The notes under the pieces are model-generated. The model ran no database searches. It was not told where the DNA came from and was given only the letters and a program-made list of their open reading frames with translations. Positions 10,435 through 22,945 of a DNA stretch of 64,000 bases are shown here, in pieces (positions within the stretch are counted from its first letter, which is position 1; every line of letters begins with the position of its first letter). The position numbers and the translations under genes were made by a program. Origin of the DNA: Laccaria trichodermophora (taxonomy: Eukaryota; Basidiomycota; Agaricomycetes; Agaricales; Hydnangiaceae); contig JACTVC010000009.1 in NCBI GenBank assembly GCA_018417955.1, positions 496,001 through 560,000 on the forward strand. The letters run 5' to 3'.

Positions 10435-13003
10435 ATGGGTGTTTATGGTCTTACGACATACCTCCGCGAGAAAAAACGATTATTGTCAACTAGCATTGGA
10501 CTTACCGCCAGTTCTTCCTCAAAAAACCCAACTTCAATTGTGGTAGATGGTTGGTCGTGAGTTCACTATTTCTTTGGCAACTGAACAACGTAGCTAACGG
10601 TGATTAGGTTTATCTACGATGTGCACGACCACTCGAATCTTCCTTGGGTATACGGTGGAGAGTACTCTGAATTTGCAAGCCTAGTAACGGCTGTCGTTGA
10701 AGCTTGGATCAAGGTAGGACTCAAGATTTACATTGTTTTTGATGGTCTGTATGCGACCGTAATGTGATCTCCTATATTTCGAATTAATCTTCGTACAAGG
10801 TGCACACCCCGAGCTGAAGTTTCCGACAATTATTTCACGTTTAAGTGAATCGCACGTTCGACCATCGTTGCTCTTCTTTCGCACCTCCCCCGCAGCTCGT
10901 GCAACATCTCGATCGCTTCATGAAACCTGCATCATACCTCCGCTGTTATATGCAACATGCATCAATGCCCTCGAAAACCTTCGTAGTACAAACGATGCTT
11001 TAGAACTTCACTTTGCAGACGAGGAAGGTGACCCTTACGCTGTGGAATTGGCGGGCCGGGTGGGCGGCTACGTCGTTGGAAACGACTCTGACTTCGTCAT
11101 CCTCCACACGGAAGGATACCTTGGGTATATACCGCTGGCCGAAATGACGTGGCAAGCATCTGGGTTGGATGATATCCCAACTCTTGAAGACGAAGATGCT
11201 GAATTCCAAACTGTTAGGAAAAAATCTAAACGCAGGCCTACGAACAGTTCCACGGCGGCCAAAGGACTCTTACCGCCGGACACGGACGAAGAATTGATCT
11301 TATCCTTCATCACATACAATCCGGTGACGTTGGCGGACCATTTCAAGCTGCCTGTAACTCTCTTGCCCTTGCTGGGTGCTTTTGTGGGCAATGATTATTC
11401 CAAACAGCCAGAGTCACATCGCCGGAATATTCAATCACTCTTCTTCGATAAGAAACTCTCCTCGTCTCAGCGGATTGATCATACCGCCGCTGTAATGCGT
11501 GCAGTACTATCTCCCACCACTCCAAAACGCAAGTCGGCACACCCAGTAGGCAGCCCAATGGACCTCATTGATAGAACAGTCACCGCACTTTTGAGTCGAT
11601 TGACTAATGCATTGGGATCAGGAGAAATCGACTCCATCATTGAGAAGGTTGTGGAAGCAACCCTCCGATACGCATTGCTTAAATACTCTGGTGATATACC
11701 GGGAAAGGATGGACTATGGCGTTCAGGCATTTGCGCCCTGCACCCTCCCGAGTCCTGTCGAATCTTACCCATGTTCTCCCAAAAGGTCATTGCTCAACAT
11801 CAGGATTCAGGGCAGGAGGATGCATCGTTATTTGCAATCCGCGAAAAATATCTTCAGTCATACCGAAGTGGTCTTTTCTCGCCCAAAAACATGGACGTCC
11901 TAAGTACGGGGACTTTTTGGCCCAGGCTTTTTCTTGAAAATCCAGACTTAGAGACAGTTGGCCGGAGCATTGGACGACCAATCCACATTTGGGTATATGC
12001 TATCCTAAACGACGCTGTCGGATTACCTGATGACATAGATGACGAGGATGATTCAAATGCTTCCAGTCAGATAGACGACGAGGACGAGGATGAGGATGAG
12101 CTCATTGATGTCGTGGAATCTGACGGAGAGGGCACAGACGGGGCGGATTACCTTGCTCCCCTCAAAGGTGAACTACGACGCCTTCACACCTCAGAAGATG
12201 AAGCTACGGAACCACCAGCTTCTATAGCGTCATCTGGTCGCCCCAACCGATCCCGTCCTGCTGTCGTGACAGAGTATCTAAGGCGAGGGGTTCGAATCGC
12301 TGAAGAGCCGGTCGAAGTGGTGCCTCTACATGATCTTTTGCCAGGAATATCACTCTCTAGTTTTGCTTCCATTGACGCTCCTCCTCTGCTGTTAAGATCG
12401 CAGGACGATCGATTGACCGTTTTTCTCCGTGCTGTGGATTGCGATATACCATCCATTCGAGCGCTGTCTTCTCAGCACCTCGTTCTGGTTCTTGCTGTCC
12501 GTTGGATCGCCCGCACTCTCAGTCGTCGCGCTCAAGAAACAGGTAGCAAGGAACACGCAAAAGAAAAATGGACAATGAATGAAGCCCGCTGCTTCCTCGC
12601 CTCTTTTGCATGGTCAACTGCCCGTGAATCTGATAATCAGCGAGAGCCCCCACCCATCGTTGATCGCCATGTCCAACTCATGGCACAATACCTCATGGCT
12701 TTGGAAACCATCAGCCAGCTATCAGAAGTTCTTCTTCTTACGGAACGAGCACCCTCCACAGCCCACCTCTTTTCAGGGAAATTGTGTCATGAGTTTTTGA
12801 CGCAGACACACCCTTTGGAAGATGATGTCATCTCAAGTTCTCTTTGGGCCGTTGCTACTGAGGGTTTATCAGATGACTATCAAGAGGAGCGCCCCAAGAA
12901 GGCGAAGAAAACGAAGAAAGAGAGAGGGCCTGCACTGCCGTCATCCGCGAAGCCAACTACGGGTACAAGCTTGTTCGCGTTGTTGGGAGATCAAGAGGCC
13001 TGA
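10435..13003 (+). CDS. Asteroid-type XPG/FEN-family nuclease
   Basis: Exons 10435-10556, 10608-10744 and 10800-13003 give 820 residues. The start MGVYGLTTYLREKK is the typical first helix of XPG-N proteins. Metal-binding landmarks follow in order: VVDGWS, IYIVFDG, ADEEGDPYAVELA and VGNDSDFVIL. These belong to the flap-endonuclease core as found in Asteroid homologues, which lack the long helical insert of XPG. The C-terminal half is an acidic linker (DDEDEDEDELID, about residue 475) and helices, ending in a Lys-rich tail (KKAKKTKKERG), a likely nuclear signal. In animals Asteroid acts near EGF receptor signalling; the fungal role is not known. The acidic residues look conserved, so nuclease activity is plausible. 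Confidence 0.88.
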
Positions 13004-13521
13004 TGGGGTCCAGATTCATTTATTCTTGCTTATTACGTGCCAAACTCGTTCATGATGTTTGCGATTCTGTTTTTAGAATCCTACGTGTTGTTCTGAGAAG
13101 GGATAATTCCAAGCATATAAGGTATCCGCGAGGTCGAACCTGAGCAGAAATCTTTATCACTGTCACCATCGAGATAGCGATCCACAGGTAAGAGCTGCGG
13201 TAATTGTCTCGTTTTGGCGCTAATTATGAATAAATTACCGTGGGGTGCGCATTTTACAGCAGCTGAGTGCGACACACGGCCAGCTAAGGGTTGTACATTC
13301 AACATGACTTAATCATGCGAATCTTTGGGAGAGGACACTTGGACACAGCAACAACACAGCCAAAGCGCGCTTAAGCAATACTCGTGTAAACAAGCAATAC
13401 ACGCCGATATAGGACGGCCGACGCGCTGTTCTTTGTAGATTGTGGCTGTGGCACTGCTGTAACAGCCTTTAAGTATTTAAAAGGGGCTCACTAGGTGTTT
13501 CAACAGAAATTTGATACCCCA
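13004..13521. other. Intergenic region
   Basis: 3' flank of the Asteroid gene and 5' flank of the next gene. An AT-rich TTAAGTATTTAAAAG stretch at about 13470-13485 could serve as a TATA element. No other gene seen. Confidence 0.4.
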
Positions 13522-14057
13522 ATGGCCTTCACATATCGAAACGGCCCCGTCGTACCCGCCGACATCATCACCTACAAGCATGCCGGGAAACTCGTATACG
13601 TAAAACCTGCGGAAAATTACGAGGCAAGCATTGAAAAACTCAATCCAACAGGAGAAACATACCCTAACAACCTACACAGCTAGCGCTTGACTTTGCTCAA
13701 AAAGAATTCCCAGAGGAGTTGGGACATATACCACGAGACAGAATAATGTTCACCATAAGTGTCAACGTCCAGGGAGAGCGGCGGCATGTGCGGATATCTG
13801 AGAGCGCGTGGCCGGGGACCGTCGGACGCCTTTTGAGAGGGGAAGTTATCGATGTTGGTCTCAGACCAGATCCATCAGCAGTCATTCCGCCACCTCAGTA
13901 TCTTGAAATCCCATCGAAAGAACCGGCCGTCGCGCAGCCGAGATCTGTACGCCAGTCGCGATCGACACCTTCGTCACGACAGCATTCACCGACGCCGTCG
14001 AGTCAGAGCGATAAAGGAGGCTCGACAAGAATACGGTCGTGGTTTGGCGGAAAATAA
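13522..14057 (+). CDS. Small unknown protein with ubiquitin/PB1-like N-terminus
   Basis: Two exons (13522-13623, 13680-14057) give 159 residues. The intron starts with GC (GAG|GCAAGC) and ends ACACAG; skipping it removes an in-frame stop and joins KPAENYE to LALDFAQKEFPEEL in phase. Residues 20-110 alternate short beta-like stretches with one amphipathic helix (KLVYVKPAENY, LALDFAQKEFPEEL, IMFTISVNVQ), as in ubiquitin-like folds. The tail is Ser/Pro/Gln-rich. No named family recognised; fold is inference. Confidence 0.6.
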
Positions 14058-14364
14058 TTTCTTGAAGAAGACTCCATAGACATGTTCAATGCCATATACC
14101 CCACTCTTCTACCTTTCGACTTCTAATGGTGTAGATTGTATTCTTTGTATCATTCCTAGATAGCATTTTATTGTATGTACACTTGTCGTTATAGCGTGGT
14201 CTCGCACCAGAAGGCTGCGATGTATGATGATCCTTTCTCCTAGTTGATAGGTTAAGTCGCTGAAGTGGCTCTTTCATTTCGCAGTGGAGTGAAGGCACTG
14301 TTGCTTTGGGCCGAAAGTATCAACGCGGGCCGTACGCTGGCGAGTAGCGGAATGGTTCCTCGTA

Positions 14365-15913
14365 TCATGTTCGACTGTGCCGTAAAAGAGCCTTGCTCCT
14401 GAAAGTAGCGTTATATTGCAGAAGGTTGTTGATATCGCGAACCCAGTCGTCCTCTTTTCCAGGACCGGCACCTTCGCTGTGTTTCATCTCCTCTGCATCT
14501 GTCGATGTGATGATAGATGATCGATTGATACATGGGACGGGGAAGGGCGAGGCCTGAACGTTGACTGATTCTCCTGGGTTGAGCACATGTGATGTTCGTC
14601 CATCCATGGACACCCCGGCTGGGGCTCGGCTGCGGTCCCCTATCTAGGATCATAAAGAAGATCATTCAAAGAAGATAAACTATGTTGAAGAAGCATACTC
14701 TTAACGTGACGATGGAAGATGACGGGAAGACAAGTGGACGGAATGATAGGCTCCGTGGACAGATCGGGGTTAGGACCAGGGCGCTCAAGGATGGGTGGAC
14801 GATGGGACCTCCGGCGGAAAGCGAGTAGGCAGTGGAGCCCGTCGGGGTTGACACAATGAGACCGTCAGACTAGAAAAGATGGTTGATCTTGGGTTTGAAA
14901 TGAGGGTAGGAAAAAGGCAGACCACTGCTTCTGTGAGATGCTGACCGTCGACAAAGATGTCGATTGTATTTAAGTGGGGACTTGAGCCGCGGTGGAGTGC
15001 GATCTCATTCATAACTTGCCAGTCTAAAGCACAATGAGGAACGGATGAAATATTCAAGTTTGATTGTTCACACACCATCACCATCCTTCCCAATTTTTTC
15101 AAAGTCTTTATCGTAAAATGTGCAAGCCAAGCGCATGCGGTTGAGGATGGTTGCTTTTCCTGTAAACACACTTTCGAGAGCTTTGGAAAAGTCATCAATG
15201 TCTACATGGGATCATGGGTTGAATCGCGAACCAAGACGGGCTGAGGGAAGTCTCACGAAAAGGAAGCAGGAATCCCAATGTGCCCATCGAGAAACTCAAT
15301 ACAGGTGGAACTGCACCAGCGCTGAAGAGAGATGACGCGTGCAATATGGTGCCATCTCCACCTAATGTTACAACCAAGTCTATTTTGGGGGAGTTGGGAG
15401 CTGGGGAGGGTTCTGAGTGGGTTCGCAGGATTGAAAGGGGGAGATGAACGCACTTGATTGCCAGATTTCAGCTCCGTGCGGTATGTCAGACCTATTCTCG
15501 TGAAACACTCTTACTCCAGGGTAGGTGGCATGCACATGTCTGGAAAGCAACGTTCAAAAAGAGGATTTGATTGAAGTTCGGGACGCTGACTCAAGAAAGG
15601 CATCAATTGCGAGGATGACTGGCTGGGTACGAAGTTTGTTGACAATTAGAATTGTCTTTGGAGGGGTGTCTAGTTGTCGAGGCCTGTCTTGTGTCGCAAA
15701 TCAACTTGTGAAGGGGAGAAAATACGAGGATAACGAACGTTTGGGGTTGATGTGAATCCAAAGAGAGAGACCTCGAACAAGCTCGCAACGGCAGACGAGA
15801 TATAAATGAATGCCTGGAGGTACATGGCCATAACGTATGCGAGGCAAACTTTGACGCGCTCGCCCAAACCATTTTGAGGTGGAGATTGAGTGGACTGTCA
15901 ATATCACTACCAA
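14365..15913 (-). CDS. NAD(+)/NADH kinase (Pos5-like)
   Basis: Phosphorylates NAD(H) to NADP(H). Read on the minus strand across about seven exons: [36 protein letters not shown], then [19 protein letters not shown] (GGDGT, the nucleotide-binding signature), [42 protein letters not shown], and C-terminal [16 protein letters not shown]. The last exon ends at 14365 ([11 protein letters not shown]). The N-terminal exon is uncertain: the ATG at 15913 followed by [15 protein letters not shown] joins in phase to [11 protein letters not shown] through an intron with GTCTCT donor at 15771, and its Arg-rich, acid-free start would suit a mitochondrial presequence. The short N-terminus resembles Pos5 more than Utr1. 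Divergent from the BRCT gene at 16096. Confidence 0.9.
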
Positions 15914-16095
15914 AATGGTGGCAAGAGGCTAGTCACATGACGTATGTTTTCAACGGTTGTCGCGTCAACTTATTCCAACCCTGTCACTCGAACATATTCT
16001 TACCTTTCCTCGCCGTCGTCGTCACCGTCGTTCTCGCCCATCCACGTCTTCCATAATTGTCTATTGGACAGGTCACACATGCACCATCCGCTCTG

Positions 16096-19000
16096 ATGCC
16101 CGACACAATCTTCCCCGAGAAACGAACTAGATCCCAAATCACACTACCTGATGACATTCTACAAATATCCCAACGTTCACCTTTGAAGGATGCTCGGAGT
16201 GCTCTCAGAAATCATACTACACCGACCGATACGCGTATTCCGGCCAAGGGACTATCCGATGATGCAACGGACGACGAACTACTTCTGTCGCCGCGCAAGG
16301 ATGCTTCGAGCACACGCGTCCCTCACCGCTCCAAGCGTTCTGCTTCTCCTCCTCCAGAGAATGGCCAATCACCTCGCTCTTCCTTGGACGAGAGGGTCTC
16401 CAAAAGGATCAAGCATGACACCAGTCCCGAGAGAATCAACATGGAGAACACAGACAATATTCCACTACACCGAATCTTAACGCATGTACGCAACCACTCA
16501 GAGCCCAACTATACCAACCATTCATCTCGCAAATTGTTCAAGACCGCATCTAATAAGCCGGCATCCAGTGATACACATCCTTGCCCATCCACACAAGGAC
16601 CCTCTGGCAAAGAAAGAGCTCAATCCGTGCCTCTTTTCTCTGCATCATACCCAATACCTCATATCGACCTCAAGAATCCGCCACCGTCACCCCATCGAAT
16701 TCGCGCTCGCTCTCGTTCACCCTCAAAGGAAAGGGAGCCCAAACTCCGCATCACCTCGCTTACCCTGCCACCTATTCCAGATGAATCCTTGAAGGGCATG
16801 GAAGTTGATCTTCCCTCGGAAATTGAGCAGCAGAGACAGCCTCATTCGTTCACTGGCTCGGAGAGTACTCCTGTTAATGATGCCTTCCCTACACCCGATA
16901 TCGTTGCGAGCTCTGCATCACCTGAAGCCGAGATTAATCGGCCAGAACCTCCATCAACACCAGCTACTGGTCAAGGATATTTGCCTATAGACCATCTTTC
17001 ACCATTAACGCCCCTACCAGTAACACCGCACTCATCGATACTTGCGGCTGATGCTGAAGATAGTTTTACGAGTCGCTCGGGTTGGGATTACTTGTTAGGC
17101 GGAGAGGTATGTTTGGTCAACTTTTCAATTCCTGATATTAACATTGGTATCAGGAGTCGGAGACAACGAATTCTCTACCCCCAAAGACTCTCTTACCACT
17201 GGAAGCCACTTTGTCAGCTGCCCCCTCTCTGGTTGAAGGTGCTGCCCCCACTCGTCCCCCACAATCCGGTAATATGGGCCCTCCTGCCCGCGTACCACCG
17301 AACAGAGAGAATCGTATAGCCGTTGGTGGGAACAAGACAGGAAAGGGCAATGCCTTGCTTGAACTGATGAAGGGACCCAAAGCCGCGGCTGGATCAAGCA
17401 AGACAAGTTCCCTTGCGAAGAAGGAGAGCAAAATGAAAGGCAAGGGAAAGCAAGAGGCGGAGAAGCCAAAATCAAATTTAAAGGCAAAAATGCGGCCCAA
17501 GCCAAAGATCCAACCGAAACCAGTACCGCAATTTGTCCCTACTACTACTGATGAAGAAGCTGGCGACACCGAACCTGACGAGACGTGGAAGTTTGAAGCG
17601 GATTTGACCATTCTGAAGCCGCCATTACCGAGACTGGCCTCACCAGCTGAGGCGCGTCTCGAGAATGTTCCTGCGAACGAGTCTGAACCGGCTCCTGAGA
17701 ACGTGGCTGAATTGGTTCTTGAAGATTCTGCACCTCTCGATGACCGACCTCAGGCAGTCGTGATTGAAAACGATGTAGAAAGCATCGCGCGTTCAGCTCC
17801 AGAACTTGCCACTCAGAAGCCGTTAGCCGAACAAGCCGACCCAGTATCTGTAGCCCAGGAGGAGATCACCTCACATCCTAAGGCTACCGCTCAGCCTCCT
17901 CCCAAGCCAAGAATAAGCAAATTTCCGCTAGGGAAGAAGATGGTGGCACCAGCGATTCCCAGGGCCTCTCGAGTAACAAGGAGCGTGTCGTCAAAGCAGC
18001 AAGGTGTGTATTCACTATGCCTTTTTCAGCGCAGTCCTGACCCCTCGCAGCAACATCTTCGTCTAACTTGGTTCAGCAAAAGCTTTCTATGGCACCCCCA
18101 TCCAGACCAGTGAAAAGAACTGCATCTGGTGCTGTTAAACCTCTTCCCCCACCACAAGACTCTGCAGTCTCCTCTTCAAGCCTTTCCGAAGTCCCAACGG
18201 ACCCCATTAGTGATTTCCAACTACCTCCGGGATCACCAATGAAGTTGTGTTCCCCAGGGAAAAGTAAACCTAAGGTTATTGCGAGTTCCTCGACCCTCAC
18301 ACAGCCAACGCGATCGAGCGCTGCCAAGATGTCTCTGACCAAAACGCCAGGAAAAACCAGAACGTTTGTCAAGCCAGCTTCAACACCGTCACCGACAAAA
18401 CTTGCCAGGTCTGCATCCATGCTCTCATATCGACCAACATGTATGTATCTTTGGTATATCCTTGATAGATTGGGGTGCTCATTGATATTCTCTCTCAGCA
18501 GGGGGCGTGTCCCGTACATATTCAGTCAATTTGGAGCACAGTCGCACTGCTACAGGAGGTTCATCATTGTCCACACTAGCCAGCGCCCTCGAAAAGCTCC
18601 GTATGCCACCACCAGCAAGGCCCAATACGACTATGGGGTTCAACAGAGACAGCGAGGATAATTCTTTCGATGGCAAGATGATGAGCATGGATGATGGAGC
18701 TCTTGGCCGACCGTCGCTAGGAGTGGGAAGGCCAGAAAGTGGGGAACTCAAACGCTCTGCGACTGTGGGGTCGTTGATGGCTGGCCCTTCGAAAAGGGCA
18801 GTTCTTCTCGCGGGCTTTTCAAAAGATGACAAAGCTTCCAAGCCAGTGCAGAAGCCTCTGTCAGCGGCAGGATTTGGGGCGCCGAGGCCACACCTTGGAG
18901 CTGGAGCCATTTTGCGGGGAGGGAAGCAGGATCCGTCCAACAAACCTCGCATATTTGGGTTTGGTGTAGGCGGCAGACGGGTTGTTCAAAAAGCGAGTCG

Positions 19001-20245
19001 GAAGACAAGTCTTCCCAGTGTCGTCGCTAGCCCCGTCAAAGGAGGAGACCAGGACCCCGATGCCACCATCCCCGATTATTCCATGCATGACGTTGGTGAA
19101 TCAGCAGCAGATTCCTTAGGCGATGTCTTTTTGGCGCCATCCTCAGAGCCAAAAACCTCCGACTTGCCCGAAAGTAGTAAAGGGAAAGGCAAGGAGAAAG
19201 ACTCCACTGGTGACTCGTGGCTGTCAAACGCCTCTCGAAGAGTTTCCATGGCTTCACAAGCACTTTCCCAATCTTTGAGCTCTCTGCCTCCACCGGGTTC
19301 AATGGGGCCCCCAGCAACACCTCCTGGTCGACGAGGTGGTGTCAGAAGCTCAAGCAGCAGTTACCCGTCGACTTCAGGGGCCTCCAGTGGTTCTCCAACC
19401 AACACATCTGGGACAAGATCAAGCGCCCGGATTGCGAAAGCCGTCGCTAGCGGAGCAGGAAAGAAAGCGGCTAGTGAGTCGCCTGCTGGCGCATCGAAAA
19501 GTAGTATACCGGATTCGTTGAAGATTTTGAAGGACTGCGTCATCTTTGTGGATGTTAGGACAGATGATGGCGATGAGGCTGGGTCGTTATTCGTCGAGAT
19601 GTTGGAAAGCGTCGGTGCCAAGGTTTGTCTTTCTCAGAAAAAGTGTAGTTATGAGCTAACCAAACCACTTATCTTTCAGACTCTGACGAGGGTAGGCCAG
19701 ACATGTACTCATGTCGTTTTCAAAAACGGATTGATGAGCACAGTTACGCGCCACAGGTCAGCCGACTTTCATCTTCATTATTTCGTCTATGCTAACTCAA
19801 GACTAGATTGCTTCGTGATCCTAAACCATTTGTCGTGGGAATCGCATGGGTAGTTGAATGCGTAGAGCAGCGTCAACGAGTTGACGAAACAAAGTTCCTT
19901 ATTGACCTTGAGGAGGTTAACCTACTTGCAGGAAATAAGGTAAAGAGTTTACTCCATTATCATTTCACTTGAAGTTTAATATTCCTGACTAGCGCCGGCG
20001 TTCCATGTTACCAAAGCCTATCGTCCCATATGCAATGAGTGAGGTGGGTACTCCTGATATGGAGCGTGATGGTGATGGCGACCAGTCTATGGATGGTTCT
20101 ACTTCTTGTAAGTGTTATCTCCTCTCGTGTTTCCCTCATTACCTTCCCTAACGATCTCTCGTTAGCAATGACAATCGATGACGATCTTCCCCCTCTGGAA
20201 AGGGCTCGACGGCGCAAGAGTATGCTTGTTGGTCCTCGACCCTGA
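16096..20245 (+). CDS. Microcephalin-like BRCT protein
   Basis: Exons 16096-17106, 17154-18005, 18077-18440, 18502-19622, 19680-19756, 19807-19939, 19993-20107 and 20166-20245 give 1250 residues in closed frame. Residues 1 to about 1075 are Ser/Pro/Lys-rich and disordered with many SP/TP sites. One BRCT domain lies at about 1080-1185: LKILKDCVIFVDVRTDDGDE, VGAKTLTRVGQTCTHVVFKN, then VGIAWVVECVEQRQRVDETK. The following RRRSMLPKP resembles the basic segment after BRCT1 of animal microcephalin (MCPH1) and its Aspergillus homologue. Such proteins act in chromosome condensation and DNA-damage signalling. The single C-terminal BRCT contrasts with the animal order, where BRCT1 is N-terminal. A decayed partial copy follows at 24034-26544. 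Confidence 0.8.
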
Positions 20246-20439
20246 CTTCAGTCCTAATTTACGAACATCACGACTTTCTATGCTCACATACCTAACTTAA
20301 CGAAAACGTCAAGCCAAATATCTATCTCTCAAAATTTGCTTTGTTTTGTCGCACTCGCATAATCGCACATGATATTGGCACCAAATTGTACAACGTGTTC
20401 TACAAATTCCAGATGTATTCCACTTAAAACGCAACCCAA

Positions 20440-20935
20440 TAGTTTCTCCTTCTTGCCTTTCCACGCCTTTGTGGGAAGTAGCTCTGGTGCGATATGACGA
20501 ACTGATAACGAAGAGTCAGAAAAAATTAGCGCGTTGAGGTAGAAAAACTCACCAAGGAGTTTCCCCAACGATAAAGACATGGAAAGTAAGCAAACATAAG
20601 ACAGGTGTCAGGCGCAAGATACTCTTTATCATTTCGAATGGCAGGTTGCATATGCCAAGGCACAATACGATGCTTCTTGTTATCCCGGGCGGCGTTACCG
20701 GCGAGTTCGAGAATCTCAGCAGCGAGGACTGCAGCAAGGTATACAAAAGAGAGGCGTCAGAAGAGGTAGCGGAAGCACTGAACGCCAAGCTGCTAACCTT
20801 GGAGCGCAAGCACCGACGCGGAGTAGTTGCCCTTTTTCAACATACGATGTATACGACCGATGGGGAATGGGAGACCAGCTTTTGTTGAGCGAAATTGGGA
20901 CTTGCCTGTTGTGTCGCCACCAGCAAAACATGAAG
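20440..20935 (-). pseudogene. Decayed histone H2A gene
   Basis: Minus-strand pieces in order match histone H2[20 protein letters not shown], then after a frame shift [12 protein letters not shown], an intron, [19 protein letters not shown] followed by [13 protein letters not shown] (normally PRHLQLAIRND), KLLG, an intron with GTGAGT donor, and HIAPELLPTKAWKGKKEK. The shift after GNY, the PWHMQP changes and other breaks rule out a normal histone. Introns are kept, so this is a decayed genomic copy, not a retrocopy. No H2B partner is visible upstream. Its 3' edge lies within about 20 nt of the point where the BRCT-gene duplication ends (about 20423). Confidence 0.8.
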
Positions 20936-21094
20936 GTAGGGGAAGTGGGCCACAAGACACGCTACAGACTCTAGCATAGAGGATAAGTGCTAGTCGTATG
21001 GGTTGTAAGAACTGGTAAAAGGATAACAAAGGGAAAGGAACGAACCGTGGACCCCCCGGCATCTCCTCCCCTTAATTTCCGCTACGCATTGTCC

Positions 21095-21560
21095 TCTGCC
21101 TCATGGGTACGTATCACCGGTAGGTTCCCCAGCCTCACGGCGTGTTTGAGTTGCCATTGAACGCCGTTTGTTGCTGGTCGGAAAGTTGACGTAGTAGGAA
21201 TCGAATCCGGTTACGACGCAGGGCGGGTGGTTCTTGGCTTTAACAGGCTGGGGTGAGAGACCGAGGAGGAAGTAAGATGGGGAGGGGACATACGTGTAGA
21301 ATTTGGCCTCATGACAGTATGTATAGCTTGGACCAAAGGATGATCACCTTGAACGGAATCAGTACCCGTCATTGATATACTCAAATCCAAGTACTCACGA
21401 GACCCCAATCCCTACCGTTCACGCTCGCATGTATGCAGTTAGGTTGTTGTTTAACGTTGATAGCGACTTTCGAAGGAAATCGAGCTGGGCAGGCAGTGCG
21501 GAAAGGAAAAAACCCTGAGCAGTAAAGTGACGAGGCGCGGGGGCAATTGAAAACTCTGGA
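21095..21560 (-). other. Unidentified coding-like remnant
   Basis: Minus-strand segments read like exons set between GT and AG sites. After CTGCTCAG near 21512 comes FFLSALPAQLDFLRKSLSTL, then DHPLVQAIHTVMRPNST, and then KAKNHPPCVVTGFDSYYVN ending with EAGEPTG before a GTGATA donor. I see no start codon or end exon and do not recognise the protein. It lies between the H2A pseudogene and the inverted block, and is likely another decayed gene piece carried by the rearrangement. Confidence 0.35.
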
Positions 21561-21604
21561 ATTGACCAATTTTCCTTCAGGTGTCCCGCCCTATTGGTCG
21601 TAAA

Positions 21605-21888
21605 TACTGAAAATTAGCTGAATGCAAAAACTCCTTGACGCATAGGCGACATCACAGCAGCCACCTAACACAACAGCGAACATACCCATGCAACATCAAA
21701 AGGAAGGTTACGTGCAGACCAGATTTCTTCGCGACCAACGATGAGGCCGTTCTCATTCCAGTCAAACGATTGCGCTGTCTCTCGTAATGGGCGGTCCAGG
21801 AAGACTGTCCGAACATTAAAATTTTCATAGGGGAAACTGAGGAGCATCATACATTCGCCCATCCTCCCAAAAATAGATTTTTCCCTTT
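21605..21888 (-). pseudogene. Fragment of the amidohydrolase gene, inverted
   Basis: Matches the end of the amidohydrolase at 1-2053: GRMGECMM corresponds to the exon 6/intron boundary, then VFLDRPLRETAQ and GREEIWSARNLPFDVAW, then the same GTATGTTCGCTGTTGTGTT intron start. About 180 nt are then missing (parent 1821-2002) before AAVMSPMRQGVFAFS. Upstream it is fused directly to a piece of the PIP-box gene, so the junction is chimeric. Confidence 0.85.
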
Positions 21889-22826
21889 GTTTTCCCTTTC
21901 CTATGAGCTCCATTAAAATTTACAGCGGGCATGGTGCGCAATCGATCCCCGTGAGCTTTGTTCAAGTGATTCTCCTTCTCCAACGGCTAGCGTGGAGGTG
22001 CGATCTCTGAGTGGAACTGAGTGGGATCGCTTGTTGAATCGACATTATGCTTGGTTTTGTGTTACTACAATGACATCAGCAAACGTAACAAGATGGATGT
22101 CGTGATGAATACCCTTTTCCCTTCGCTGGCACAGGAACGAAGGGAAGCTCATCGTCACTACTATCCGATAACTCATCCTTGAACTCAAGAGGGGACTTTG
22201 GGACTTGATAGCGTCGCCGCGTAGGCCCTGGCCTTGATAACCGCAATGATTTGAGCGGCTTCGTTGCGGGAGCAAGAGCAATAGGCGAAGGTGGCGTCAT
22301 CTGAATGGCAGTCGGTATATGGAGGTGTGGGGATGTGACCGAAACCGGGGCTGAAAGGAGAAGCAGGCGTTGAGCGCTGAAAGTTGGTGCCATGCTCAGC
22401 AGTCAACGGTGAGGTGAATCAGAAGGAGGAAGGGCCTCCTTCCTCCAATGGTCGACAGCCCTGACGTCCATGCTTCAAGCCTTGGACCGTGAAGGCGCCA
22501 GCTCTTCTTCATCGGATTGGCTTCTGGGAACAAGACTACTTGAGCTACGAAGGAAGGAAAGTGCGGGTGAAGAAATGTGGCGATTCTTCGATTGAGGGGG
22601 GGAAAGACCACGCATGTGTCAGAAAAAAGTATCAAGTAGATAGCACGAACGTTTCAAAGAGGAGGTTGACGAGACGACAGTTTGAACCATAGGCTTCGTA
22701 GGGGACAGCTCTTGTTACTGAGAACGCGCCAGTTCAGACATGTGTAAGTAGATTGAGATAAAACAATCTGAGAGGATGCTATGGAACTGACAGTTGGTTC
22801 TTAAATTTGAAGCAACTAACAGTTAG
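21889..22826 (-). pseudogene. Third, fragmentary copy of the PIP-box gene, inverted
   Basis: Read on minus, it matches the parent from about 2338 (GCATCCTCTCAGA...TTATCTCA) through the SSLHSSS/QSDEE and PPSPDV regions to FSPGFGHIPTPPYTDRHSDD and FKDELSDSSDDE. It ends at GCCCGCTGTAAATTTTAATG, equal to parent 3571-3600, where it fuses to amidohydrolase sequence. Several deletions (about 180 nt around parent 2577-2766 among them) and frame breaks. It follows the coiled-coil gene on the same strand, as the tandem copy does at 6960. Confidence 0.8.
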
Positions 22827-22945
22827 GTCATGGGGATTTTAGTTTTAGAACATACTATAGGCGAGGGATGATCATGTGCAGGTATAGGCAGGTATATAAA
22901 TGACTAGAGGGGAGGGTGTAGGTTGAACATGGACTGTAAGGGCTT

